A stretch of DNA of 5,650 nt from Acidimicrobiaceae bacterium (GTDB taxonomy: Bacteria > Actinomycetota > Acidimicrobiia > Acidimicrobiales > RAAP-2), in NCBI GenBank assembly GCA_003135595.1, contig PLCI01000019.1:4677-10326 (forward strand). The letters run 5' to 3'. Shown here piece after piece: positions 1 through 5,462 of the stretch. A program made the position numbers and the translations under genes. Numbering within the stretch: position 1 is the stretch's first letter; the number at the start of each line of letters is the position of its first letter. The notes below the pieces were generated by a model. The model made no database searches. It had not been told where the DNA came from and saw only the letters and a program-made list of their open reading frames with translations.

Positions 1-539
1 CTGAACACGCCTGTCACGTCCGTGTAGATCTCGCACACCGTCGCGCCCAGTGCCGCGGCGAGCGCGACGGCGGTGACGTCGGAGCCCCCGCGACCGAGCG
101 TGGTCACGTCGCGGGCCGTGGACACGCCCTGGAAGCCCGCGACGACGGGCACCTGCCCGAGCGCGAGTGCCGCCTGGAGCCGATCTGGTCGGACGTCGAC
201 GATCTTGGCCCGCGTGTGATCGGTGTCGGTGATGATCCCGGCTTGGCTCCCGGTGAATGAGGTCGCCTGGACCCCTCGGTCCGCGAGCGCCATGCAGAGC
301 AGCGCCATCGAGATGCGCTCCCCCACGGTCACGAGCATGTCGAGCTCGCGGGGCGGGTGCACCGACGACACGTCGGTCGCGAGCCGGAGCAGGTCGTCGG
401 TGGTCTTGCCCATCGCCGACACGACAACGACCACGTCGTCGCCGGTCCGCCGGGTGCGCGCGATGTGGTCCGCGACCGCGCGGATCCGATCGGCGTCGCC
501 GAGCGACGTCCCTCCGTACTTGTGCACGACGAGTGCCAC
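1..539 (-). CDS. lysC: Aspartate kinase, N-terminal part (runs off left edge)
   Basis: Aspartate kinase phosphorylates L-aspartate with ATP, the first step toward lysine, threonine, methionine and diaminopimelate, in the cytosol. The 179 visible codons are most of the amino-acid-kinase catalytic domain. They show the nucleotide-binding KYGGTS (residues 7-12), VVVSAMGKTTDDLL (38-51), GERIS (73-77), SFTGSQAG (94-101), AGFQGVS (134-140), TTLGRGGSDVTAV (146-158) and EIYTDVTGVF (170-179). These closely match mycobacterial and corynebacterial Ask from memory. The missing left part should hold the rest of the kinase domain and the regulatory ACT domains. The GTG start at 539-537 is chosen because an in-frame TAG lies four codons upstream and the family starts with a similar MALVVxKYGG. 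A -10 element ends 6 bases before the GTG, suggesting a leaderless message; a G-rich run (GGGGGGAG) lies 16 bases upstream, too far for a normal ribosome site. The gene is divergent from the cyclophilin gene at 620. Family assignment is secure. Confidence 0.96.
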   Translation of the reverse strand, partial: MALVVHKYGGTSLGDADRIRAVADHIARTRRTGDDVVVVVSAMGKTTDDLLRLATDVSSVHPPRELDMLVTVGERISMALLCMALADRGVQATSFTGSQAGIITDTDHTRAKIVDVRPDRLQAALALGQVPVVAGFQGVSTARDVTTLGRGGSDVTAVALAAALGATVCEIYTDVTGVF

Positions 540-542
540 GAC

Positions 543-570
543 TGCAAACTAGTGACTCCCCCCTTTTGCA
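543..570. repeat. Inverted repeat TGCAAA-N16-TTTGCA between divergent genes
   Basis: TGCAAA at 543-548 and TTTGCA at 565-570 form perfect 6-base arms 22 bp apart from start to start, about two helical turns. The left arm overlaps the aspartate kinase -10 element. The position would suit an operator, but 6-base arms are short and chance cannot be excluded. No regulator gene for it is seen nearby. Confidence 0.25.
546..551 (-). promoter_or_regulatory. Putative -10 element of the aspartate kinase gene
   Basis: Read on the minus strand this is TAGTTT, fitting the actinobacterial TANNNT -10 pattern. Six bases separate it from the GTG start, so transcription would begin at or next to the start codon. 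I see no convincing -35 hexamer 16-18 bases further upstream. The assignment rests on position and on the same arrangement at four other gene starts in the window. Confidence 0.45.
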
Positions 571-605
571 CCGGGAAGCGTGGGAGGGCCGGTGGCAGCG
601 GGGGT

Positions 606-611
606 TAGTAT
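606..611 (+). promoter_or_regulatory. Putative -10 element of the cyclophilin operon
   Basis: TAGTAT matches TANNNT and ends 8 bases before the GTG at 620, placing the likely transcription start at about 618-620. No good -35 is seen (the region is G-rich). It supports the GTG at 620 as the start and a leaderless mRNA. Confidence 0.45.
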
Positions 612-619
612 TCCGCGCC

Positions 620-1420
620 GTGCCCACCGAGAAACGACAGCGTCAGAAGGAGGGCCGCCAAGCCCGCCTCCTCGCGCAGCGCAGGCTGCAGCGGCGTCGC
701 CAGCTCCTGCGACGGAGCGTCATCGTGGTCGTCATCGCCGCGATCGTGGGGTACACGGCCTACAAGCTCGAGGCCGGCAGCTCGTCGCCGCTGACCGCGC
801 AGCAGAAGGCCAACAACGCAGCCGTGGCGGCGGGCTGTCCCGCGTCGCCGACCGCGCGCGCCAACACGCTGCAATGGAAGTCACTGCCTCCGATGACCAT
901 CCATCGCAACGGCAGGTACGTCGCGTTCGTCGAGACCGACCTCGGCCCTTTCACGATCGCGCTCGACCCGAAAGCCGCACCGGTCACGGTCAACAGCTTC
1001 ATCTTCCTTGCCGATCACGGCTACTACAAGTGCAACGCGTTCGATCGAGTGATCCCGACGTTCATGAACCAGACCGGGGATCCGACCGGCACGACCGGAG
1101 GCTCGCCCGGCTACACGATCCCCGACGAGTTCCCGAAAAAGGCGAAGAACCCGTCCCTGCAATACCCGATCGGCTCGGTCGCGATGGCCAACATCTCCGG
1201 CAAGCGCAACTCCGGTGGCGCGCAGTTCTTCATCGTCGCTGGCTCCCAGGGCGAGTCCCTGCCCAACGCCTACACGTTGTTCGGACGCGTCATCTCCGGC
1301 CTGTCGGTCGTCGAAAAGATCAACGCCGACGGCAAGCCGAACGTTGCCGGGACCCAGAACACCGGGCAGCCGCCCGCGGTGTTCCACCGCATCCTCTCCA
1401 TCACCATCACCGGCAGCTAG
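620..1420 (+). CDS. Membrane-anchored cyclophilin-type peptidyl-prolyl isomerase
   Basis: This 266-residue protein should catalyse cis-trans isomerisation of prolyl bonds in proteins outside the cytoplasmic membrane. Residues 1-32 are very basic (about 12 Arg and 3 Lys), then one membrane helix spans about 33-49, followed by a linker and the cyclophilin domain from about 98. That layout, basic tail in and catalytic domain out, resembles Mycobacterium PpiB. Of the human CypA active-site residues, Arg55, Phe60, Gln63, Gln111 and Phe113 appear as R143, F148, Q151, Q202 and F204. His54 is Asp142 and Trp121 is Ser213; loss of the Trp is common in bacterial cyclophilins and predicts poor cyclosporin binding. 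Two cysteines (C73, C138) lie outside the membrane and may form a disulfide. The GTG at 620 is preferred: longer in-frame readings give an implausible Arg/Pro/Ser-rich extension overlapping the divergent gene. The gene probably shares a transcript with the second cyclophilin 48 bp downstream. The fold is certain; activity and substrates are inferred. Confidence 0.92.
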   Translation: MPTEKRQRQKEGRQARLLAQRRLQRRRQLLRRSVIVVVIAAIVGYTAYKLEAGSSSPLTAQQKANNAAVAAGCPASPTARANTLQWKSLPPMTIHRNGRYVAFVETDLGPFTIALDPKAAPVTVNSFIFLADHGYYKCNAFDRVIPTFMNQTGDPTGTTGGSPGYTIPDEFPKKAKNPSLQYPIGSVAMANISGKRNSGGAQFFIVAGSQGESLPNAYTLFGRVISGLSVVEKINADGKPNVAGTQNTGQPPAVFHRILSITITGS

Positions 1421-1468
1421 AAGGGCTGAGCCCACCGAGGGCGGCCCCGCCGCCAAGAGAGGACCGCG

Positions 1469-2020
1469 ATGCCCGAGATCCCCGACCCGACGGGCACGAG
1501 CCCACGAGCCACGCAGTTCGACGGGCCGCCGCCCATGATCGTCGACGCCTCGCGCCGCTACACCGCGCAGATGACGACGACCAAAGGTGCCCTGACCATC
1601 GCACTCGACCCGATCGGGGCGCCCCTGACGACGAACAACTTCGTCTTCCTCGCGCGCTGGCACTACTACGACGGCATCGTCTTTCACCGCGTGATCCCCG
1701 GCTTCGTCCTGCAGGGCGGGGACCCCACCGGCACGGGGACGGGTGGCCCGGGCTACCGGTTCCAAGACGAGCTGCCGAAGCCCGGCCGCTACGAGCTCGG
1801 CTCGCTCGCGATGGCCAACGCGGGCCCCGACACGAACGGGAGCCAGTTCTTCGTCATCTCGGGTCCGCAGGGCGCCGCGCTGCCGCCCAAGTACTCGCTG
1901 TTCGGCAAGGTGGTCGCCGGCCTCGACGTGGTCGCGGCCATCGACGCGATCGGCACGTCCTCGGGCACTCCAAAAGAGCAGGTCGTGATCGAGTCGGTCA
2001 CGATCGACGAGCAGGACTGA
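1469..2020 (+). CDS. Cytosolic cyclophilin-type peptidyl-prolyl isomerase
   Basis: A 183-residue prolyl isomerase without signal peptide or membrane segment, so probably a cytosolic folding catalyst. The cyclophilin domain runs from about residue 31 to the C terminus. It shows FHRVIPGFVLQGGD (72-85), with the CypA-type active-site residues R74, F79 and Q82, and then AMANAGPDTNGSQFF (114-128), with Q126 and F128. The position of CypA Trp121 is Ala137, as in many bacterial members. Compared with its upstream neighbour it keeps the canonical His73 and GG of the QGGD motif, so it looks the more conventional enzyme. The ATG at 1469 is fixed by a Shine-Dalgarno-like GAGAGGA at 1457-1463, five bases upstream. 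A small GC hairpin (GGCGG 1440-1444 with CCGCC 1450-1454) precedes that site. The two genes probably arose by an old duplication; they share a DPTGT...GGxPGY core but differ strongly elsewhere. The gene ends 17 bp from the stop of the convergent regulator. Confidence 0.94.
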   Translation: MPEIPDPTGTSPRATQFDGPPPMIVDASRRYTAQMTTTKGALTIALDPIGAPLTTNNFVFLARWHYYDGIVFHRVIPGFVLQGGDPTGTGTGGPGYRFQDELPKPGRYELGSLAMANAGPDTNGSQFFVISGPQGAALPPKYSLFGKVVAGLDVVAAIDAIGTSSGTPKEQVVIESVTIDEQD

Positions 2021-2029
2021 CCTGGCGCT

Positions 2030-2048
2030 GACGCGACTCAGGCGCGTC
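2030..2048. terminator. Possible hairpin between convergent genes
   Basis: GACGCG (2030-2035) and CGCGTC (2043-2048) can pair as a 6-bp stem with a 7-base loop, between and slightly into the 3' end of the convergent regulator gene. It could act on both transcripts. There is no T tract on either side, so it is not a classical intrinsic terminator, and short GC stems arise easily in this composition. Confidence 0.25.
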
Positions 2049-2532
2049 GAGCCGCCGTGGCGGCCCCACGCGTGCGCGGGCCGCCAGCTCGCCCGCGCCC
2101 GGGGCCGACCGTGACGTCCCTCGCGGTGACGCGCTCGCCGCACGACGAGCACACGAGCTCGGTCGGCGCGGCCGAGCCGCACCCGGTGTGGACGACCTGG
2201 ACGGGCGGGCCGTTGGGCGCCACGTGCTCGTCGCCCCACTGGCGCATTGCGGTGAGCACCGGCCAGAGGTCCTTGCCTCGCTGCGTGAGCCGATACTCCG
2301 AGCGCGGCGGCTTGGTGGAGTACGGCACCCTGCTGAGGACCCCCGCGTCGACGAGCTTGTCGAGTCGCTGGTGCAGGACGTTGCGCGAGATCCCGAGGCG
2401 GCGCTGGAAGTCGTCGAAGCGCGTGACCCCGAGGAAGGCGTCGCGCACGATGAGCAGGCTCCACCACTCTCCGACGACCTCGAGGCACTGGGCGACCGAG
2501 CAGTCCATGTCCGCGAAGCTCTTCCGTTCCAC
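2038..2532 (-). CDS. HxlR-family winged-helix transcriptional regulator with zinc-ribbon-like tail
   Basis: A 164-residue DNA-binding regulator, probably a dimer acting on its own promoter and on the divergent exporter operon. Residues 10-105 form the HxlR winged helix. DCSVAQCLEVVGEWWSLLIV (10-29) is the family's signature opening, RFDDFQRRLGISRNVLHQRL (38-57) contains the recognition helix, and KPPRSEYRLTQRG (74-86) is the wing. Cys11 lies where redox- or electrophile-sensing family members (for example HypR and YodB of Bacillus) carry their conserved N-terminal cysteine, so thiol sensing is possible but unproven. The tail holds H115-x2-C118 and C128-x2-C131, which looks like a small zinc ribbon, followed by an Arg/Gly/Ala-rich disordered end. 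The GTG at 2532 is chosen over an upstream ATG at 2556. It gives the family's usual length before DCS, has a -10 element 7 bases upstream, and avoids running coding sequence through the exporter's -35 element. The ligand is unknown. Confidence 0.9.
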   Translation of the reverse strand: MERKSFADMDCSVAQCLEVVGEWWSLLIVRDAFLGVTRFDDFQRRLGISRNVLHQRLDKLVDAGVLSRVPYSTKPPRSEYRLTQRGKDLWPVLTAMRQWGDEHVAPNGPPVQVVHTGCGSAAPTELVCSSCGERVTARDVTVGPGRGRAGGPRTRGAATAARRA

Positions 2533-2539
2533 CCTCGCC

Positions 2540-2545
2540 ACACTA
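2540..2545 (-). promoter_or_regulatory. Putative -10 element of the HxlR regulator gene
   Basis: On the minus strand this reads TAGTGT, a TANNNT match ending 7 bases before the GTG at 2532. No clear -35 is found. It would be inside the coding region if the regulator began at the alternative ATG at 2556, so it bears on the start choice. The first operator-like site (2550-2564) lies in the spacer of this promoter, which would allow autoregulation. Confidence 0.4.
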
Positions 2546-2549
2546 GTCA

Positions 2550-2564
2550 GTTGCATGACAGAAC
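2550..2564. promoter_or_regulatory. Operator-like site 1 (HxlR candidate)
   Basis: GTTGCATGACAGAAC is identical at 13 of 15 positions to the site at 2582-2596, with TGACAGAAC shared without change. Its own dyad is imperfect (4 of 7 pairs). It covers the exporter's -35 element and sits just upstream of the regulator's -10, so binding there could repress both genes. Binding by the adjacent HxlR protein is inferred. Confidence 0.45.
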
Positions 2565-2579
2565 GCACGGCGCTAGGGT
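2551..2579 (+). promoter_or_regulatory. Putative promoter of the exporter-thioesterase operon
   Basis: A -35-like TTGCAT (2551-2556) and a -10 TAGGGT (2574-2579) are separated by the ideal 17 bp. The -10 ends 7 bases before the GTG at 2587, so the start codon is likely at or next to the transcription start. This is the best formed promoter in the window. Its -35 lies inside one operator-like repeat, and the other covers its start site. Confidence 0.55.
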
Positions 2580-2581
2580 CC

Positions 2582-2596
2582 GTTCCGTGACAGAAC
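2582..2596. promoter_or_regulatory. Operator-like site 2, near-perfect palindrome over the exporter start
   Basis: GTTCCGTGACAGAAC is a palindrome with 6 of 7 pairs matched around the central G at 2589. It overlaps the GTG start codon and the predicted transcription start of the exporter gene. It lies exactly 32 bp (about three helical turns) from site 1, so two dimers would sit on the same face of the DNA. This arrangement suits a repressor that blocks the promoter at both -35 and +1. Confidence 0.5.
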
Positions 2597-4026
2597 CCAA
2601 TCCGCAGCCGGCCACCAGGGACCGCACGGCCGCGATCTTCGTCGTCACCGCGCTCGGGGCGTTCATGGCCTCCCTCGACCTGTCGATCGTCAACATCGCC
2701 TTCCCCGCCCTCCAGCGCTCGTTCCCGCACGACAAGCTCGGCACGATCTCGTGGGTCATCACGGGCTACGCGATCGCCTTCGGCGCACTGCTGGTCGTCA
2801 CGGGGCGCACGGCCGACCGGCTCGGCGCTCGACGCGTGTTCTTCACCGGCCTCGGCGTGTTCTGTGCTGCCTCCGCGATCTGCGGGATCGCGCCGTCGCT
2901 CGTGCTGCTCATCGTGGGACGCGTCGCCCAGGGCCTCGGCGCCGCGGCGATGCTGCCGGCGTCGCTCGGGCTCCTCCTCGCCTCGGTGCCGCTCGCGAAG
3001 CGCACCGTGACCGTCGCCAAGTGGGCGGGCGTCGGCGCGCTCGCCGTGGCGACGGGCCCCACGCTCGGCGCGCTGCTCGTCACCGCGGGGGGATGGCGCT
3101 GGGTCTTCTACGTGAACGTCCCGATCGGCGCAGCCGCGTGGGTCGCGGGCCGCGTCGTCCTGCCGAGGACGACGCCGGACTCGTCGAAGTCCGCACCCGA
3201 CTACCTGGGCGCGCTGCTCGTGTGCGTCGCACTCGGCGCACTTGTACTCGGGCTCACCCAAGGACCGACCTGGGGCTGGTCCACGCCGGGCACCATCGGC
3301 TGCATCGTCGCGGCGGTGGTCGTGGGCTCCGGCTTCGCGCTGCGCTGCGCGCGACACCCCGAGCCGGTGCTCGATCTCACGCTGTTCACGAGCCGGACGT
3401 TCTCGGTCGCGAACAGCGCGATGGTCCTGTACGCGATCGGCTTCTTCGGCATGCTGCTCGGGAACATCCTGTTCTTGCAGCACGTGTGGCACTACTCGGT
3501 GGTCGACGCCGGACTCGCCGTCACCCCCGGTCCCTTCGTCGTGGCGTGCGTGTCGTCGTCCGCCGGCAAGCTCGCGAACCGCATTGGCTTTCGGACCGTG
3601 CTGCTCTGTGGCTCTGGCGTGCTCTCGGTGGGGCTCTTGCTCTACGCCGTTCGCGTCGGCGTCCGGCCGGACTACGCGGGGGTATGGCTGCCGTCGACGG
3701 TCCTCATCGGCCTCGGCATCGGCCTCACCTTCCCCGTGCTCGGCGCGACAGCGGTCTCGAGCCTCGCGCCCGAGCGGTTCTCGGTGGGCAGCGCGGTGAA
3801 CCAGACCGCACGCCAGGTCGGCGGGGCCGTCGGCGTCGCCCTGCTGGTCGTCATCCTCGGCTCCTCGAGCGCCGTGCCCGCGCTGAGCTCGTTCCGCCAC
3901 CTGTGGGAGTTCGCCGCGGCGATGGCCGTCCTCTCGGGCCTCGTGTGCTGCCTGCTGCCCCGGCGCTCCGTCTCGAACCCGACCGCGAGCGTCGTCGCGG
4001 CACCGGCCACGGCGGCTGCACGATGA
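2587..4026 (+). CDS. MFS drug/proton antiporter, DHA2 (EmrB/QacA) family
   Basis: A 479-residue inner-membrane transporter of the 14-helix DHA2 class, expected to export hydrophobic or amphipathic compounds in exchange for protons. Helix 1 carries LDLSIVNIAFP (30-40), with D31 in the DHA2 motif. Motif A is GRTADRLGARR (73-83), motif B is GRVAQGLGAAAMLP (111-124) with its key R112, and motif C, GALAVATGPTLG (150-161), marks antiporters. NQTARQVGGAVG (405-416) is the typical late-loop motif of EmrB-like proteins. The length is normal and no frame break is seen. The GTG at 2587 lies 7 bases after a -10 element and just before the first helix; the longer in-frame reading would cross the promoter and the divergent regulator. 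The stop overlaps the thioesterase start by four bases (ATGA). Location beside an HxlR gene points to inducible efflux. The substrate cannot be read from the sequence. Confidence 0.94.
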   Translation: MTEPNPQPATRDRTAAIFVVTALGAFMASLDLSIVNIAFPALQRSFPHDKLGTISWVITGYAIAFGALLVVTGRTADRLGARRVFFTGLGVFCAASAICGIAPSLVLLIVGRVAQGLGAAAMLPASLGLLLASVPLAKRTVTVAKWAGVGALAVATGPTLGALLVTAGGWRWVFYVNVPIGAAAWVAGRVVLPRTTPDSSKSAPDYLGALLVCVALGALVLGLTQGPTWGWSTPGTIGCIVAAVVVGSGFALRCARHPEPVLDLTLFTSRTFSVANSAMVLYAIGFFGMLLGNILFLQHVWHYSVVDAGLAVTPGPFVVACVSSSAGKLANRIGFRTVLLCGSGVLSVGLLLYAVRVGVRPDYAGVWLPSTVLIGLGIGLTFPVLGATAVSSLAPERFSVGSAVNQTARQVGGAVGVALLVVILGSSSAVPALSSFRHLWEFAAAMAVLSGLVCCLLPRRSVSNPTASVVAAPATAAAR

Positions 4027-4541
4027 TCGAGGTCACGAGCGAGGCGGCGACCGCGTGGGGCGAGCCCCGCGAGCGCGTCGTCACCTGGTACCCGCCCTCG
4101 CCGCTCGACGCCGAGCCTCGCAGCGGCAGGGCGTTCTTGGAGGCGGTGCGCGACGGCGTCGTGGCACCGCCGCCGATGGCCTCGGTCTTCGGGTTCCGGA
4201 TCCTCGAGGTCGACGCCGGTCGCGTCGTGTTCTCGTGCGCGCCCGACGAGTCGTCCTACAACCCGCTCGGCGTCGTCCACGGCGGCCTCGTGTGCACGCT
4301 CCTCGACACGGTCACGGGCTGCGCGGTGCACTCGACCCTGGACGCGGGTGTGGCATATACCTCCATCGACCTGTCGGTGAGCTACCTGCGCGCCGTGACG
4401 GTCGAGTCCGGCACGCTGGTAGCGACGGGGATCGCGACCAAGGTCGGCCGGCGAGTGGGGTTTGCCGAAGGACGCGTGCTTGACGCACACCGACGCGAGG
4501 TGGCGACGGCCACCTCGAGCCTCCTCATCGTCGCGCCGTAG
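4023..4541 (+). CDS. PaaI-like hotdog-fold acyl-CoA thioesterase
   Basis: A 172-residue single-hotdog thioesterase that should hydrolyse acyl- or aryl-CoA esters to free acid and CoA in the cytosol, probably as a tetramer. The signature is NPLGVVHGGLVCTLLD (80-95). N80 and the HGG turn (86-88) hold the thioester, and D95 has the same spacing from HGG as the catalytic Asp of E. coli PaaI. CAVHSTLDAGVAYTSIDLSV (100-119) and GRRVGFAEGRVLD (142-154) complete the fold. The first 35 or so residues precede the FLEAVRDGVVAPPPMASVFGF segment, common in actinobacterial relatives from memory, and have no recognised role. The ATG at 4023 overlaps the exporter stop as ATGA, so translation is probably coupled; a weak GGCGG lies 7 bases upstream. 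Pairing with an exporter suggests that the released acid may be what is exported, but this is inference, and the true substrate is unknown. Confidence 0.9.
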   Translation: MIEVTSEAATAWGEPRERVVTWYPPSPLDAEPRSGRAFLEAVRDGVVAPPPMASVFGFRILEVDAGRVVFSCAPDESSYNPLGVVHGGLVCTLLDTVTGCAVHSTLDAGVAYTSIDLSVSYLRAVTVESGTLVATGIATKVGRRVGFAEGRVLDAHRREVATATSSLLIVAP

Positions 4542-4576
4542 CGGCACGTCCTATTCCCCCATGGGTTACTGCCCGG

Positions 4577-4582
4577 TACGAT
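4577..4582 (+). promoter_or_regulatory. Putative -10 element of the hydroxyacyl-CoA dehydrogenase operon
   Basis: TACGAT fits TANNNT and ends 6 bases before the GTG at 4589, in a 47-bp gap after the thioesterase. No good -35 is seen and there is no ribosome-binding site before the GTG. This suggests a new leaderless transcript rather than simple read-through. Confidence 0.5.
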
Positions 4583-4588
4583 TCTTCC

Positions 4589-5443
4589 GTGACCATCAAG
4601 CGTGTCGGCGTCGTCGGTTCAGGGACCATGGGGCTCGGCATCGCCGAGGTGGCCGCGGCGTGCGGCTGCGAGGTGGTCGTGCGGAGCCGGTCGACCGCGA
4701 CCGCCGAGGGCCTCGTGGCGGTCCTCGAGAAGTCCCTCGCGCGCCAGGTCGACAAGGAGAAGCGCACCAGAGAGGACGCCGCAGAGATCCTGTCGAGGGT
4801 CACCCCGACCGGCGAGCTCGAAGAGCTCGCGGACTGCGACCTCGTCATCGAGTCCATCGTCGAGGACCTCGCCGCGAAGAAGCAGCTGTTCATGGAGCTC
4901 GACCGGCTGACCAGGCGCGACGCCATCCTGGCGACCAACACCTCCACGCTGCCCGTCGTCGAGCTCGCCATGGAGACCTCGCGCCCCGAGCTCGTCTGCG
5001 GCATCCACTTCTTCAATCCCGCCGCGGTGATGCGGCTCGTCGAGGTCGTGGTCCCGATCACCGCGTCCGCCGAGACGATCGCGACGGTCCACGACTTCGT
5101 CGCGGCCTGCGGCAAGGACGCCGTCGAGGTGAAGGACCGCGCGGGATTCGTCGTGAACGCGCTGCTCTTCCCGTACCTCAACAGCGCGATGCGCCTGCTC
5201 GAGTCCCAGGTGGCGTCGATGGAGGGGATCGACGCGGCCATGACGGGCGGCTGCGGCTTCCCGATGGGCCCCTTCGCGCTGCTCGACCTCGTCGGGCTCG
5301 ACACGTCGCTCGCGATCCTCGAGGCGCTGCATCGAGAGCACGGCGACCCCGCCAGCCTGCCCGCGCCGATGCTGCGGCGCTTGGTCGCCGCGGGGCGGCT
5401 CGGTCGCAAGTCCGGCCACGGGTTCTACGACTACCGTCGCTAG
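4589..5443 (+). CDS. 3-Hydroxybutyryl-CoA (3-hydroxyacyl-CoA) dehydrogenase
   Basis: A 284-residue soluble enzyme that interconverts acetoacetyl-CoA and (S)-3-hydroxybutyryl-CoA. The N-terminal Rossmann domain has GSGTMG (10-15). All four catalytic positions known from the human enzyme (Ser137, His158, Glu170, Asn208) are present with identical spacing as S119, H140, E152 and N190. HFFNPAAVMRLVEVV (140-154) and GRLGRKSGHGFYDY (269-282) are family signatures, and the length matches the monofunctional Clostridium-type Hbd. An oddity is the loop after the second strand: VVVRSRS (29-35) has Ser33 and Arg34 where Hbd has the acidic residue that binds the NAD ribose, which suggests NADP(H) preference. 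The GTG at 4589 starts right before the Rossmann strand and follows a -10 by 6 bases. The mutase gene begins 19 bp downstream, so the two probably form an operon. Chain-length preference is inferred from family and context; a mycobacterial FadB2-like role is the alternative. Confidence 0.93.
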   Translation: MTIKRVGVVGSGTMGLGIAEVAAACGCEVVVRSRSTATAEGLVAVLEKSLARQVDKEKRTREDAAEILSRVTPTGELEELADCDLVIESIVEDLAAKKQLFMELDRLTRRDAILATNTSTLPVVELAMETSRPELVCGIHFFNPAAVMRLVEVVVPITASAETIATVHDFVAACGKDAVEVKDRAGFVVNALLFPYLNSAMRLLESQVASMEGIDAAMTGGCGFPMGPFALLDLVGLDTSLAILEALHREHGDPASLPAPMLRRLVAAGRLGRKSGHGFYDYRR

Positions 5444-5450
5444 GGACGCG

Positions 5451-5457
5451 AAGGAGG
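5451..5457 (+). promoter_or_regulatory. Ribosome binding site of the mutase gene
   Basis: AAGGAGG is a near-complete Shine-Dalgarno sequence, five bases before the GTG at 5463. It selects this GTG over the second in-frame GTG at 5469. Its strength contrasts with the lack of any such site before the first gene of the operon. Confidence 0.8.
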
Positions 5458-5462
5458 CGAGC

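Noticed and set aside
257..619. In-frame 5' extension of the anchored cyclophilin to an upstream ATG
   Set aside because: It would overlap the aspartate kinase gene antisense, and it encodes Arg/Pro/Ser-rich sequence with no homology. The promoter and basic-tail-plus-helix architecture favour 620.
881..2488. A 535-codon open frame on the minus strand across both cyclophilin genes and the regulator
   Set aside because: It is Arg/Gly/Val/Asp-rich without recognisable domains and lies antisense to two clear enzyme genes. Such frames are expected in GC-rich DNA where stops are rare.
2523..2586. Second direct repeat TCCGTTCC at 2523-2530 and 2579-2586
   Set aside because: The left copy is inside the regulator's coding sequence and the spacing of 56 bp does not match the 32-bp pair. 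It is noted but probably incidental.
2557..3900. Upstream 5' extension of the regulator frame on the minus strand, opposite the exporter
   Set aside because: The extension is a low-complexity Arg/Glu/Asp/Ala-rich shadow of the exporter gene. The real regulator starts at 2532, just before the HxlR domain.
2751..4022. Long plus-strand frame running into the thioesterase from upstream
   Set aside because: It is an out-of-frame, Arg-rich reading of the exporter gene. The thioesterase's own ATG at 4023 overlaps the exporter stop in the usual coupled manner.
4558..4565. Palindrome CCCATGGG in the gap before the dehydrogenase
   Set aside because: It has no loop and no T tract, so it is not a terminator. 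An 8-base palindrome of C and G is unremarkable in this composition.
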